Positions 1 through 6,563 of a DNA stretch of 43,373 bases are shown piece after piece (positions within the stretch are counted from its first letter, which is position 1; each line of letters opens with the position of its first letter). The notes beneath the pieces are model-generated. The model was not told the origin of the DNA. It did not search any database and saw only the letters and a program-made list of their open reading frames with translations. This DNA comes from Bacteriovoracaceae bacterium (GTDB taxonomy: Bacteria > Bdellovibrionota > Bacteriovoracia > Bacteriovoracales > Bacteriovoracaceae): the NCBI GenBank assembly GCA_016784965.1, contig JADHTQ010000040.1:1-43373 (forward strand), read 5' to 3'. A program made the translations under genes and the position numbers.

Positions 1-123
1 TTGTTGAAAAAAGAAAAAACGAGCAAAAGAAGTATTAAAGGAAAACGCTTGAAGTCCGCTTGGGACAACAACTATTTGCTGGCAGTCATAAGTGGCATGG
101 AGCGTCCTAATGTCAAAGATTAA
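1..123 (+). CDS. Small basic protein, possibly cut by the window start
   Basis: An open frame runs from the first base to a TAA at 121-123, giving 40 residues, about a third Lys/Arg in its first half, ending in GMERPNVKD. The window opens with two TTG codons in this frame, so it may be a complete short gene starting here or the tail of a longer one. No family is recognised. It lies 180 bp before another small basic ORF on the same strand. Low confidence because upstream sequence is missing. Confidence 0.35.
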   Translation: MLKKEKTSKRSIKGKRLKSAWDNNYLLAVISGMERPNVKD

Positions 124-229
124 GTGCGATCACCCTTTATTAGGGGACTTTTGCTGTTCATAGTACCGACTTATCGTGCTTTTTTGGATAAAAAGTGAAC
201 ATTTTTTCAATAAAATAGAGGGATTTTTT

Positions 230-250
230 AAAGTTTAAAGTTTAAAGTAT
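230..250. repeat. Short tandem repeat, three copies of AAAGTTT
   Basis: Three head-to-tail heptamers (AAAGTTT, AAAGTTT, AAAGTAT) lie in the AT-rich gap before the small ORF at 303. They could be a simple slippage repeat or direct operator sites; nothing decides between these. Confidence 0.5.
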
Positions 251-302
251 TTGAGGGTGTTATCCGAAATGAATTTGTGAGTAAGCTGCAAAAGGAGGTA
301 GG

Positions 303-467
303 ATGAAGAGATTGTGTAGTAAGCGCAATGGAAAAAAAATCAAAAAACCAATAACAATAAAAGAGATAAAGGCCAAAAAACATCTCAAACTTGTGATGTC
401 CAAAAAAAGTAAAAGTCAACAACAGGTACAAGTAGAAGTTGATCGCATGAGGAAAAAGGCAGCGTAA
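303..467 (+). CDS. Small Lys-rich hypothetical protein (54 aa)
   Basis: A 55-codon frame starts at ATG 303 behind an almost perfect Shine-Dalgarno (AAAGGAGGTAGG, 290-302). The product starts MKRLCSKRNGKKIKKPITIK and ends RMRKKAA; it is strongly basic, without a signal peptide or membrane segment, and its C-terminal half could form an amphipathic helix. No family is recognised. Its stop codon lies inside a hairpin (464-484) that probably terminates it and the convergent rpmE. The good ribosome binding site is the main reason to call it a gene. The size and charge suggest a nucleic-acid or ribosome-associated role, which is inference only. A 67-residue ORF on the opposite strand (228-431) is judged spurious. 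Confidence 0.55.
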   Translation: MKRLCSKRNGKKIKKPITIKEIKAKKHLKLVMSKKSKSQQQVQVEVDRMRKKAA

Positions 468-484
468 GTTTCTTAGAAACTTAC
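464..484. terminator. Bidirectional hairpin between convergent small ORF and rpmE
   Basis: A perfect 9-bp stem, GTAAGTTTC / GAAACTTAC, surrounds the loop TTA. It is followed on the plus strand by a T-rich stretch (488-499) and on the minus strand by GCTGCC then TTTTT. The stop codon of the 303-467 ORF sits in the left arm. It is placed between two convergent genes, as expected of a shared Rho-independent terminator. Confidence 0.55.
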
Positions 485-488
485 AAGT

Positions 489-710
489 TTATTTTTTCTT
501 TAACTTTGTATAGCTATTACCGAATTTCTTTCTGAATTTTTCAATTCTACCTTCAGTGTCGAGAACCTTTTGTTTTCCCGTATAATATGGGTGACACATA
601 GAGCAAATATCAACCTTTTTGATCTCTTTTGTGCTTCTGGTTTCAAACTCTTCACCGCATACACATTGAACTTTTATGTCTTTATATTCTGGATGAATAC
701 CTGCTTTCAT
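489..710 (-). CDS. rpmE: 50S ribosomal protein L31
   Basis: The 73-aa product ([20 protein letters not shown]...) matches bacterial L31, a small protein at the subunit interface near the central protuberance. It is the zinc-binding form: the CxC pair in VQCVCGE and the CxxC in DICSMC are all present, followed by the typical HPYYTGKQK. The ATG at 710 is preferred over the in-frame TTG at 716 because AGAGG at 722-718 lies 7 nt upstream of the ATG. In many bacteria rpmE sits just downstream of rho; here it is about 25 kb away from rho, near L33 and L28. Confidence 0.95.
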   Translation of the reverse strand: MKAGIHPEYKDIKVQCVCGEEFETRSTKEIKKVDICSMCHPYYTGKQKVLDTEGRIEKFRKKFGNSYTKLKKK

Positions 711-898
711 TAACAACCTCTTTAATAACTTTTAAATTAATCTATGATTATGCAATTGAAGTAAACTGTGAGTAATCTGACCAATTTGTCATGTAATGTC
801 AAGTAGTAAGTGTAATTAGTAAATAAATGCGCATATCAGGGCATTTTTTGATTGTCAAAAAGGTCTATCTGCCGTAGTTTGTTGAGATTATACTGATC

Positions 899-904
899 TA
901 TAAT
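899..904 (+). promoter_or_regulatory. Candidate -10 box (TATAAT) for rpmG
   Basis: A consensus TATAAT lies 34 bp before the rpmG start codon in the 227-bp gap between divergent rpmE and rpmG. No good -35 is seen at 17 bp spacing; TTGTTG at 879-884 is only 14 bp away. The call rests on the -10 box alone. Confidence 0.35.
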
Positions 905-937
905 GAGCAGATCAATTGATTTAATTAGGAGGTCGTT

Positions 938-1117
938 GTGGCAAAAGGCGCCAGAGTTGTTATTCATTTAGAATGTCAGACTTGTCGAAAAAGTAATTTA
1001 CCCGGTGTGAGTCGTTATTCCACGACAAAAAATAAGAAGAACATGCCTGATCGTCTAGAACTTAAAAAATACTGTCGTTTTGAAAGAAAGCATACTGTAC
1101 ATAAAGAAATAAAGTAG
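938..1117 (+). CDS. rpmG: 50S ribosomal protein L33
   Basis: This 59-aa product starts at GTG 938, 4 nt after a strong SD (TAGGAGGT, 926-933). It has the typical L33 features [17 protein letters not shown] and a HTVHKEIK ending, with the longer loop (PGVSRY) also found in cyanobacterial and Bacteroidetes L33. L33 binds the large subunit near the E site. The first zinc pair (CQTC) is intact but the second is reduced to CRFE, so only three of four zinc cysteines remain. It is convergent with the DUF4340-like gene, 7 bp away. Confidence 0.93.
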   Translation: MAKGARVVIHLECQTCRKSNLPGVSRYSTTKNKKNMPDRLELKKYCRFERKHTVHKEIK

Positions 1118-1124
1118 CGACCCC

Positions 1125-2165
1125 CTAGATCCTGATTCCTTTTTGAATACCCCTAAAAGAACTTATTTTTTTCCTAAAAAAGAACAGTGTTTCTTTGTGT
1201 AAAATAAAAGGGTGCTTGCTGTCAGAAGCTTGAATTATAAAGTTTTGGCGCTTTTCCATTTTAACATCTGGTAGTGAGGAGATAATAGGGGAAATGAGGT
1301 AAGTCAGCAATGTTTGTTGGCCGTCTTTTTTAACCTCTAATGTATATAAGGGAGCTTGTTTGAATTTATCAATGGCCTCAATAAGTGGCTTGGTCATTTT
1401 GTCTAAAATAATTTGCCCCTTAAACGATGTGAGCTTTTCGATGTGTTGTTGTACTAAACTATGATTTAGAGGCCTTTTGTTAATTCCATTAACCCATTTA
1501 TTTTTTTGCTCGGCAATGTAAAGTTGGACGTTATTATTTTTCTTCTTCCCCTTATACAACTTTAAGGAAGCAATGTTTTGTGGTTTAAATGAAAACACTC
1601 GTGAGTCAATAAAGTCTGAGAGGTCGAGGGTCGTCAGTGGATACTTCATGGCATCTAAGTGATAGATAGCTTCTGTGTTAGAAAGCATACCATATGTTGA
1701 ATTGTCTATGGGATTGACTAACCCTAGCTGGAGTTTTTGCTGCGTGCCACCTTTGTTTTTTAGTGTGATCTCTATTTGGGGAGAGTTAAGTGTAAAGTTT
1801 AAAATGTAAATTGGATCTTTGGGAAAAATTTTTCTAATTTTAATCTGTTTTAGCGAGTATAGTATTTTCTCTACTGTTTTTACCTGTGCTTTTAAACTCC
1901 TTGGTGATGTTAGGTTCCAGGTACTATTTGGGGCAATATTTTTTTTAATTACAAAGCTTCCCAGGCGGTTTTTAAGAGTAATCTCAGTAATGTCGGCAAG
2001 CATTTGTTGGTTAAAGAGCAAGCGGGAGCCATCTAATTTATTCTGTTGCTCGATTGGGGCCTGAAAGAATTCACTAATTGATCCGCCAAGAAGAAGAAGA
2101 AGTGTGAAAAAGAATAACACCCAAGTTGAGATGGAACTTCTGTTTGCTAAAAAGCCTGTAAACAC
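1125..2165 (-). CDS. DUF4340-like membrane-anchored protein
   Basis: The 346-aa protein starts at GTG 2165 with GAGGT 5 nt upstream. A short N-terminus is followed by a hydrophobic segment (residues about 15-33) that anchors it with the rest outside. The body carries beta-strand-rich repeats (ITEITLKNRLGSFVIKKN, then WNLTSPRSLKAQ) typical of the DUF4340 family, which is often encoded beside Gld-type ABC transporters. No ABC transporter is in this window; the gene follows the PilZ-like gene by 46 bp in the same direction. Function is unknown. Assignment to DUF4340 is by pattern and would need a profile search. Confidence 0.6.
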   Translation of the reverse strand: MFTGFLANRSSISTWVLFFFTLLLLLGGSISEFFQAPIEQQNKLDGSRLLFNQQMLADITEITLKNRLGSFVIKKNIAPNSTWNLTSPRSLKAQVKTVEKILYSLKQIKIRKIFPKDPIYILNFTLNSPQIEITLKNKGGTQQKLQLGLVNPIDNSTYGMLSNTEAIYHLDAMKYPLTTLDLSDFIDSRVFSFKPQNIASLKLYKGKKKNNNVQLYIAEQKNKWVNGINKRPLNHSLVQQHIEKLTSFKGQIILDKMTKPLIEAIDKFKQAPLYTLEVKKDGQQTLLTYLISPIISSLPDVKMEKRQNFIIQASDSKHPFILHKETLFFFRKKISSFRGIQKGIRI

Positions 2166-2211
2166 TTACTACCTCATTTGAAATTTTTTTGTCATCTTTA
2201 GAGCAATTGTA

Positions 2212-2991
2212 TTACAGATTGTCAAGATCTGCAAACGCATCAAGGTCGCTGTCGGCATCTTTTCGGGCTGATGCTGCCTTCTTTTGAGCTTTTGCACTAC
2301 CTGTTTCATTAGGCTTAATTGATTGTACAAATTGTCTTAGAAGGGTTCTTTCACCTTTTTTTACAAAACTGAATTTAATACATGCACGGTAGGGCAACTT
2401 GCCTTTACTAATGACTCGACTGCGCATGTTGTAGGGACGGCAGTATAAAATTTGGGCATTTAGAATAAAGTTTTTTGGAATTAGAAACTCAATGATAACT
2501 GCCTGGCCTTCAATTAATGGTTTACTGCAAAAAAAGAACATCTTTTCCATGTCAACTTCAGACAGTAGAGTTTTGGCATGGATTAACTCGTTTTGAGGTA
2601 TGGCGGGTCTTCTTTGCTTGATTGTAAGACCTTGGCTTGGATCTTCACTTTGCTTATCGATAGGAACCACATTGTCATCGGGATCCTTCTCTTTTTCAGT
2701 AGCATCACCCTCAGCATCTTCAGCACTCTCAGCACCTTCAGCCACTTCACTTAAAACAGTAGAGTCATCTACGATGGCATGATCATCATCTTCATGGGCT
2801 TCAAAAACTGTGCTTGGTTTGGGCCCAGCGGAGTATTCCTGAACCACCTCATCAAGGTCTAGACTGGAAATATCATTACCACAGCGTTTAAGATTGTCTT
2901 TGACGATGTGCTCCACCTCTGATCTTAAAGTCCAGATGCGTAATGCAATTTTTTTGATAAATACAGGATCTTGTGAGCTGTTGTGTATCAT
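2212..2991 (-). CDS. PilZ-like domain protein with acidic linker
   Basis: The 259-aa protein has a helical N-terminus (about 1-45), a very acidic low-complexity linker (about 60-115, rich in D/E/A), a beta-rich domain (about 125-225) and a Lys/Ala/Asp-rich tail. The third part (VIIEFLIPKNFILNAQILYC, then YRACIKFSFVKKGERTLLRQ) resembles a PilZ beta barrel, many of which bind c-di-GMP. The canonical RxxxR is only suggested by KQRRP, and DxSxxG is absent, so nucleotide binding is doubtful. It is probably co-transcribed with the DUF4340-like gene. No signal peptide, so likely cytoplasmic. Confidence 0.5.
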   Translation of the reverse strand: MIHNSSQDPVFIKKIALRIWTLRSEVEHIVKDNLKRCGNDISSLDLDEVVQEYSAGPKPSTVFEAHEDDDHAIVDDSTVLSEVAEGAESAEDAEGDATEKEKDPDDNVVPIDKQSEDPSQGLTIKQRRPAIPQNELIHAKTLLSEVDMEKMFFFCSKPLIEGQAVIIEFLIPKNFILNAQILYCRPYNMRSRVISKGKLPYRACIKFSFVKKGERTLLRQFVQSIKPNETGSAKAQKKAASARKDADSDLDAFADLDNL

Positions 2992-3082
2992 ACCTACTAT
3001 TATAGGCCCTTACGCGAAGTTTTTCCTATTGCAATGAGGAAATGGAAAAAATTTCCGAAAAAAGTGTAGGATCTGTGGGTAT

Positions 3083-3316
3083 TTACGAGAAGAGATGTCT
3101 GTGCTTTTTTAGGAACTTAGAGAGTGAGCCGACCTTGTCTAGGGTTCGGATGGCACTTGCAGATAGCCGTAATCTAACAGTTTCACCAGTTTCTGGATCA
3201 AAAACCCTTTTTGTGTGCAAGTTTGGTTTTTGAGTCATTTTTGTTCTATTTTTTGCGTGGGAAACTTTATTTCCAACAAGTCTTCTCTTTCCAGTTAAAT
3301 CACATACTCGTGCCAT
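3083..3316 (-). CDS. rpmB: 50S ribosomal protein L28
   Basis: The 77-aa product starts MARVCDLTGKRRLVGNKVSH and contains the conserved NLHTKRVFDPETGE segment and a basic C-terminus, the normal size and pattern of bacterial L28, a large-subunit protein. Only Cys5 is present, so this is the form without the full zinc site. It follows atpE by about 90 bp on the same strand and may be read from its own promoter in that gap. Confidence 0.95.
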   Translation of the reverse strand: MARVCDLTGKRRLVGNKVSHAKNRTKMTQKPNLHTKRVFDPETGETVRLRLSASAIRTLDKVGSLSKFLKKHRHLFS

Positions 3317-3408
3317 TACAATATCCTTTTTAATCCAACTGTACGTATCGGTGATGCAGTATAGAGGTAATTAATAGAAAGGGCAAGTGCTTTTTAACTA
3401 CTTGGCGC

Positions 3409-3726
3409 CTATTGTTGGATGAAAAAGAAAATAGTTGCAAACATTAGGATTACCAATGATTCCATTAGGGCCAAGCTTACAACGAGGGGCTTGAAAAACT
3501 TGTCATCGGCGCTGGGGTTTCTGGCAATTCCCTCCATCGCAGCAGTGGCTACTTTGGATTGGGCCATTGTTCCAACCGCAACTGTGATACTAACCCCAAA
3601 AAAATACGCGAAATACTTGACCATTTCGCTCGTAAACATTGGGTCATCAGCACTTGCAAAGGCATCAACAGAGCAGAAGGTGGCAAGCAGCAGCAAAAGT
3701 ATCTTTAAATATTTGTTTTGGGGCAC
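3409..3726 (-). CDS. atpE: ATP synthase F0 subunit c
   Basis: The 105-aa protein has an N-terminal signal-like hydrophobic stretch (about 6-24), then the two c-ring helices joined by the polar loop ARNPSADD (F1-contacting ARNP). Helix 1 carries small residues at alternate positions (GVSITVAVG), replacing the usual glycines. Helix 2 has the ion-carrying Glu in LALMESLVIL. A Gln in helix 1 (MAQSKV) and a Ser after the Glu align with Gln32 and Ser66 of the Ilyobacter Na+-binding c subunit, while its Thr67 and Tyr70 are not kept. Start is GTG 3726 behind AAGGAG. No other atp gene is in the window. Confidence 0.93.
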   Translation of the reverse strand: MPQNKYLKILLLLLATFCSVDAFASADDPMFTSEMVKYFAYFFGVSITVAVGTMAQSKVATAAMEGIARNPSADDKFFKPLVVSLALMESLVILMFATIFFFIQQ

Positions 3727-3778
3727 AACGATCTCCTTAGATTATAGATTGTTGACTATTGATAATTATATTACATAA

Positions 3779-3805
3779 ATTATAATACATATGATAAGTA
3801 TGCAA
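3779..3805 (-). promoter_or_regulatory. Candidate promoter for atpE
   Basis: On the minus strand TTGCAT (3805-3800) precedes a consensus TATAAT (3784-3779) with a short 15-bp spacer, 53 bp before the atpE start codon. The region is very AT-rich, which lowers the weight of the match. Confidence 0.4.
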
Positions 3806-3849
3806 CATACAACCCAAATTTGTTTTTTTATATATTATAGGCAATAGAG

Positions 3850-4509
3850 ATGATTCATTACGTAGTGGCGAGTAACCCTGATGACAGGGTGTTTCATAGG
3901 GCTGCAAAAATTTTGAGTGAGGGAGGGGTAATCTCTTTTCCAACCGATACCAGCTGGGTGTTGGGGGTTAGTCCCAATAGTAAAACCAGTGTTGAAAAAT
4001 TGTACAAAATTAAACATGCAGTCAACAAAAAACACTTTAGTGTTGTTTGTAACTCAATATCTCAGGCGAGCAAATATGCATTTATCAGTGACTTTGCTTA
4101 TAAAAAGATTAATCGGGTGTTGCCCGGACATTACACTTTTATTTTTGAGCCAACCCGTGATCTACCTCGGGCCATCAAGCAATATCGGAAAGAAAAGCAA
4201 ATAGGGATCAGAATTCCAGATAGCATGATATGCAGTGGGTTGGTAGAAACGTGTGGCCATCCCATAGTTACAACCTCAATAACAAAAAACGTGCTGGAAG
4301 AACACCTAGATGGGAAGCAAGATATCGGTTTTACCGATGAAATTTATAGTTATCAAATTGAGTATGTTTTTCAAAATATAATTGATATGATAATAGACCC
4401 AGGTGAATATGAAATTTTTGGAGTTAGTTCTGTTGTGGACTTTTCAAGCAATGACGATATTCCTGTAGTTATACGCGAAGGAAGTGGGGAGCTGTCTCTG
4501 TTTTGCTAG
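3850..4509 (+). CDS. yciO: YciO/Sua5/YrdC-family protein
   Basis: The 219-aa protein has the YrdC-like fold: the nucleotide-binding start GGVISFPTDTSW, LYKIKHAVNKKHFSVVCNS, the PGHYTFIF strand, and IGIRIPD. True TsaC/Sua5 enzymes make threonylcarbamoyl-AMP for the t6A37 tRNA modification and carry a KxR motif; here the equivalent is KHA, and the sequence is closer to E. coli YciO, a paralogue with weak or uncertain TsaC activity. The C-terminal IPVVIREGSGE is also YciO-like. It may be the first gene of a run with lepB (41 bp downstream). Whether another TsaC exists in the genome cannot be seen. Confidence 0.85.
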   Translation: MIHYVVASNPDDRVFHRAAKILSEGGVISFPTDTSWVLGVSPNSKTSVEKLYKIKHAVNKKHFSVVCNSISQASKYAFISDFAYKKINRVLPGHYTFIFEPTRDLPRAIKQYRKEKQIGIRIPDSMICSGLVETCGHPIVTTSITKNVLEEHLDGKQDIGFTDEIYSYQIEYVFQNIIDMIIDPGEYEIFGVSSVVDFSSNDDIPVVIREGSGELSLFC

Positions 4510-4549
4510 TATTACAGTTGTTTGTGCGCTTAAAGTGGAGGCATATATT

Positions 4550-5266
4550 ATGATGACAAGAAGGCAAAAAATAATAAAAGAAGCAAAGTCTATGGCGCTA
4601 ATTGTAGTGGTCGTTTTTGCTTTTCGCTCCGTATTTTTTGAACCCTTTAGAATTCCTTCTGGTTCCATGATTCCTACTTTAATGATTGGTGATTTTATAT
4701 TGGTAAATAAATTTGCTTATGGATTTAAAGTTCCATTTTCAGACATGTACTGGGATCCAATCTATATTACTGAAACACAAAATCCTAAAAGGGGTGATGT
4801 GATTGTTTTTAAGTACCCCAAAAGCCCAGATTTAAACTATATCAAAAGAGTTGTAGGTCTTCCTGGCGATAGAGTTGAGATTATTGATAAAATTGTTTTT
4901 ATCAATGGCAAACCGATTGAGGTTAATGAAATTCCTGGCAAAAAGATAATGGCAGATATGGATGATAAGTTTAAAAAGGACGTATACAAGTTTTATAAAG
5001 CACAAACTGGGAACCATAAACACATAATTCAACTAAAGCAGAGCCAGTTTACCATTGCCACTTGGCCGGAGATTACCGTCCCCAAAGATCATTTTTTTGT
5101 AATGGGGGACAATCGAGACAACTCTTCAGATTCAAGGTTCTGGGGCTTTGTACCCTTTAGGCATATTAAGGGGCGTGCGATGTTTGTTTGGTTTTCAATG
5201 ATTTTTCCATTTAGTGATAACCCTTTTAAATTTCGACCATACAGAATTGGAACGGGTATTCATTAA
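4550..5266 (+). CDS. lepB: Signal peptidase I
   Basis: The 238-aa enzyme cleaves signal peptides from exported proteins at the outer face of the inner membrane. One transmembrane helix (about 15-30) is followed by box B with the nucleophile Ser39 (PSGSMIPTL), the general-base Lys99 (NYIKRVVGLPGD) and the late box GDNRDNSSDSR. Start ATG 4550 is chosen because AGTGGAG ends 9 nt upstream; an in-frame upstream extension to 4484 overlaps yciO and lacks support. A single N-terminal helix instead of two is common in many bacteria. It is followed by cheY after 23 bp. Confidence 0.95.
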   Translation: MMTRRQKIIKEAKSMALIVVVVFAFRSVFFEPFRIPSGSMIPTLMIGDFILVNKFAYGFKVPFSDMYWDPIYITETQNPKRGDVIVFKYPKSPDLNYIKRVVGLPGDRVEIIDKIVFINGKPIEVNEIPGKKIMADMDDKFKKDVYKFYKAQTGNHKHIIQLKQSQFTIATWPEITVPKDHFFVMGDNRDNSSDSRFWGFVPFRHIKGRAMFVWFSMIFPFSDNPFKFRPYRIGTGIH

Positions 5267-5289
5267 TTGACATAATTGGGAGATGTAAG

Positions 5290-5691
5290 ATGGCATTAAA
5301 CCTAGGAATGAGAGTATTGGTCATAGATGATATGGCGACGATGAGACGGATTATTTCACAAATGTTGAACAAGATTGGTTTTACTGATGTTAGTGAAGCT
5401 GAAGATGGTCAAGTTGCTTGGACAATTATACAGGCAGCTCAACAGGAAGGAAAACCCATAGAGTTTGTGGTGTCTGACTGGCGAATGCCTAAAATGTCAG
5501 GGCTCGAGCTTTTAACTGCAATAAGAAAACATCCAGAGTGTAAGGAAGTTCCTTTTTTAATGATCACTGCTGAGGCGGAAAGAGGGGATGTTGTATGTGC
5601 AGCAAAAGCAGGAGTAACTAACTTTATTGTTAAGCCATTTTCAGCAAAAGTATTAAAAGATAAAATTGAAGCGATTTTTCGTTCTAAATAA
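5290..5691 (+). CDS. cheY: CheY-like single-domain response regulator
   Basis: The 133-aa protein is a lone receiver domain. It keeps the acidic pair Asp13-Asp14, the phosphorylated Asp63 (SDWRMPKMSG), Thr93 (MITAEA) and Lys115 (FIVKPF). The switch aromatic is Phe112 instead of Tyr, and the domain has a slightly long beta2-alpha2 region. It is close to chemotaxis CheY proteins, which carry the signal from CheA to the flagellar motor, but no other che gene is nearby. SD GGGAG precedes ATG 5290. It stands at the head of a tight run with the 281-aa protein, arginine deiminase and GlgB. Confidence 0.9.
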   Translation: MALNLGMRVLVIDDMATMRRIISQMLNKIGFTDVSEAEDGQVAWTIIQAAQQEGKPIEFVVSDWRMPKMSGLELLTAIRKHPECKEVPFLMITAEAERGDVVCAAKAGVTNFIVKPFSAKVLKDKIEAIFRSK

Positions 5692-5713
5692 AGCTAAGAG
5701 GTAAAAACTAAAG

Positions 5714-6559
5714 ATGAATGAACAATTGAGTGGAATTGCTCACAAATACCAAGAGTTGTTAGAAAATTATGAACCCTATTTGCTATCCTATCCTGAAAAT
5801 TTTTCAAAATTTAACTTTAATCCATTTGGAGTGGAGATCCCTGAAAAAAATAGACTTTCATGTGTCAACTCTAAAAATGCTATTTTTTTTAATGCACTTC
5901 AAAGCTTAGATAAGCTTACATTTGGTCCGGTTGGGATGCCGATGGATAAGTGGATTTTCTTTGATTGTGGCGAAATGGTGGGAGGCATTTTTGGTTTTGG
6001 GATAAGGCCTAATAAGCTGGATGCAGATACACTTTGGCGTTATGACTTAATGGATATCAACTATGATGGATTGATCCCTTTGTCGATGTATATTTCTATT
6101 CCAATGGCCAAACCAGGTGCCTGGTTCGGCCATAATTTGTGTAGTGCCAACAGCTTTTTGGGAAATAAAATGCAGCTGTCAGGACTTGCATTTTTAACAA
6201 AAGTTTTAGGTGTTAAAACATTTAATATGAGGGAGTCATTTGGAGCAACACAATGGAATTCAGGAGCGCTAAATATACATTTGCAAATGACTGATATGGA
6301 TATCATAAGTGCTTTTACTCCTGCTCATTCATTTAATGAAACAATCACCTATCGTTCATTTTATGACGATAAGGCATTAATAAAATCATTATCGGGAGTT
6401 AAGCGAATTGTCTTTGATTGGGATAGACTTATTGTTGCAAATGATCGAGAAGCAATAAGGGAGCTACAAAGAGAAATTGAGTTGGGAGCAAAGTTTACAA
6501 TCATTGGAAGACCTTTGAATATCAACGATGAGATTTGTCTTCCACTTAGAGAAGGGTAG
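5714..6559 (+). CDS. Unrecognised 281-aa protein in cheY-arcA interval
   Basis: I do not recognise this family. The protein is soluble with no signal peptide, aromatic- and Phe/Gly-rich in the middle (FDCGEMVGGIFGFGI, GAWFGHNLCSANSFLG) and ends with an alpha/beta segment (KRIVFDWDRLIVANDREAIR). The alternation of strands suggests a single globular domain of about 200 residues. SD AGAGGT lies 11 nt before ATG 5714. It is 22 bp after cheY and 4 bp before arginine deiminase, so co-expression is likely. Codon use looks like the neighbours. It may be a lineage-specific enzyme or binding protein. Confidence 0.75.
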   Translation: MNEQLSGIAHKYQELLENYEPYLLSYPENFSKFNFNPFGVEIPEKNRLSCVNSKNAIFFNALQSLDKLTFGPVGMPMDKWIFFDCGEMVGGIFGFGIRPNKLDADTLWRYDLMDINYDGLIPLSMYISIPMAKPGAWFGHNLCSANSFLGNKMQLSGLAFLTKVLGVKTFNMRESFGATQWNSGALNIHLQMTDMDIISAFTPAHSFNETITYRSFYDDKALIKSLSGVKRIVFDWDRLIVANDREAIRELQREIELGAKFTIIGRPLNINDEICLPLREG

Positions 6560-6563
6560 TAAA

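Noticed and set aside
228-431. 67-aa ORF on the minus strand
   Set aside because: Aromatic-rich low-complexity translation of AT-rich DNA, no ribosome binding site, and it overlaps a better-supported ORF on the plus strand.
3028-3060. Terminator downstream of rpmB (TTTCCT...AGGAAA on the minus strand)
   Set aside because: The stem is short with a long loop and no following T-tract.
3419-3778. 119-aa ORF antisense to atpE
   Set aside because: It mirrors the conserved atpE frame on the other strand, so its length follows from that gene's codon use; no ribosome binding site.
5714-6559. Acetoacetate-decarboxylase-like fold
   Set aside because: Only a vague resemblance in a few strands; no catalytic Lys motif could be aligned.
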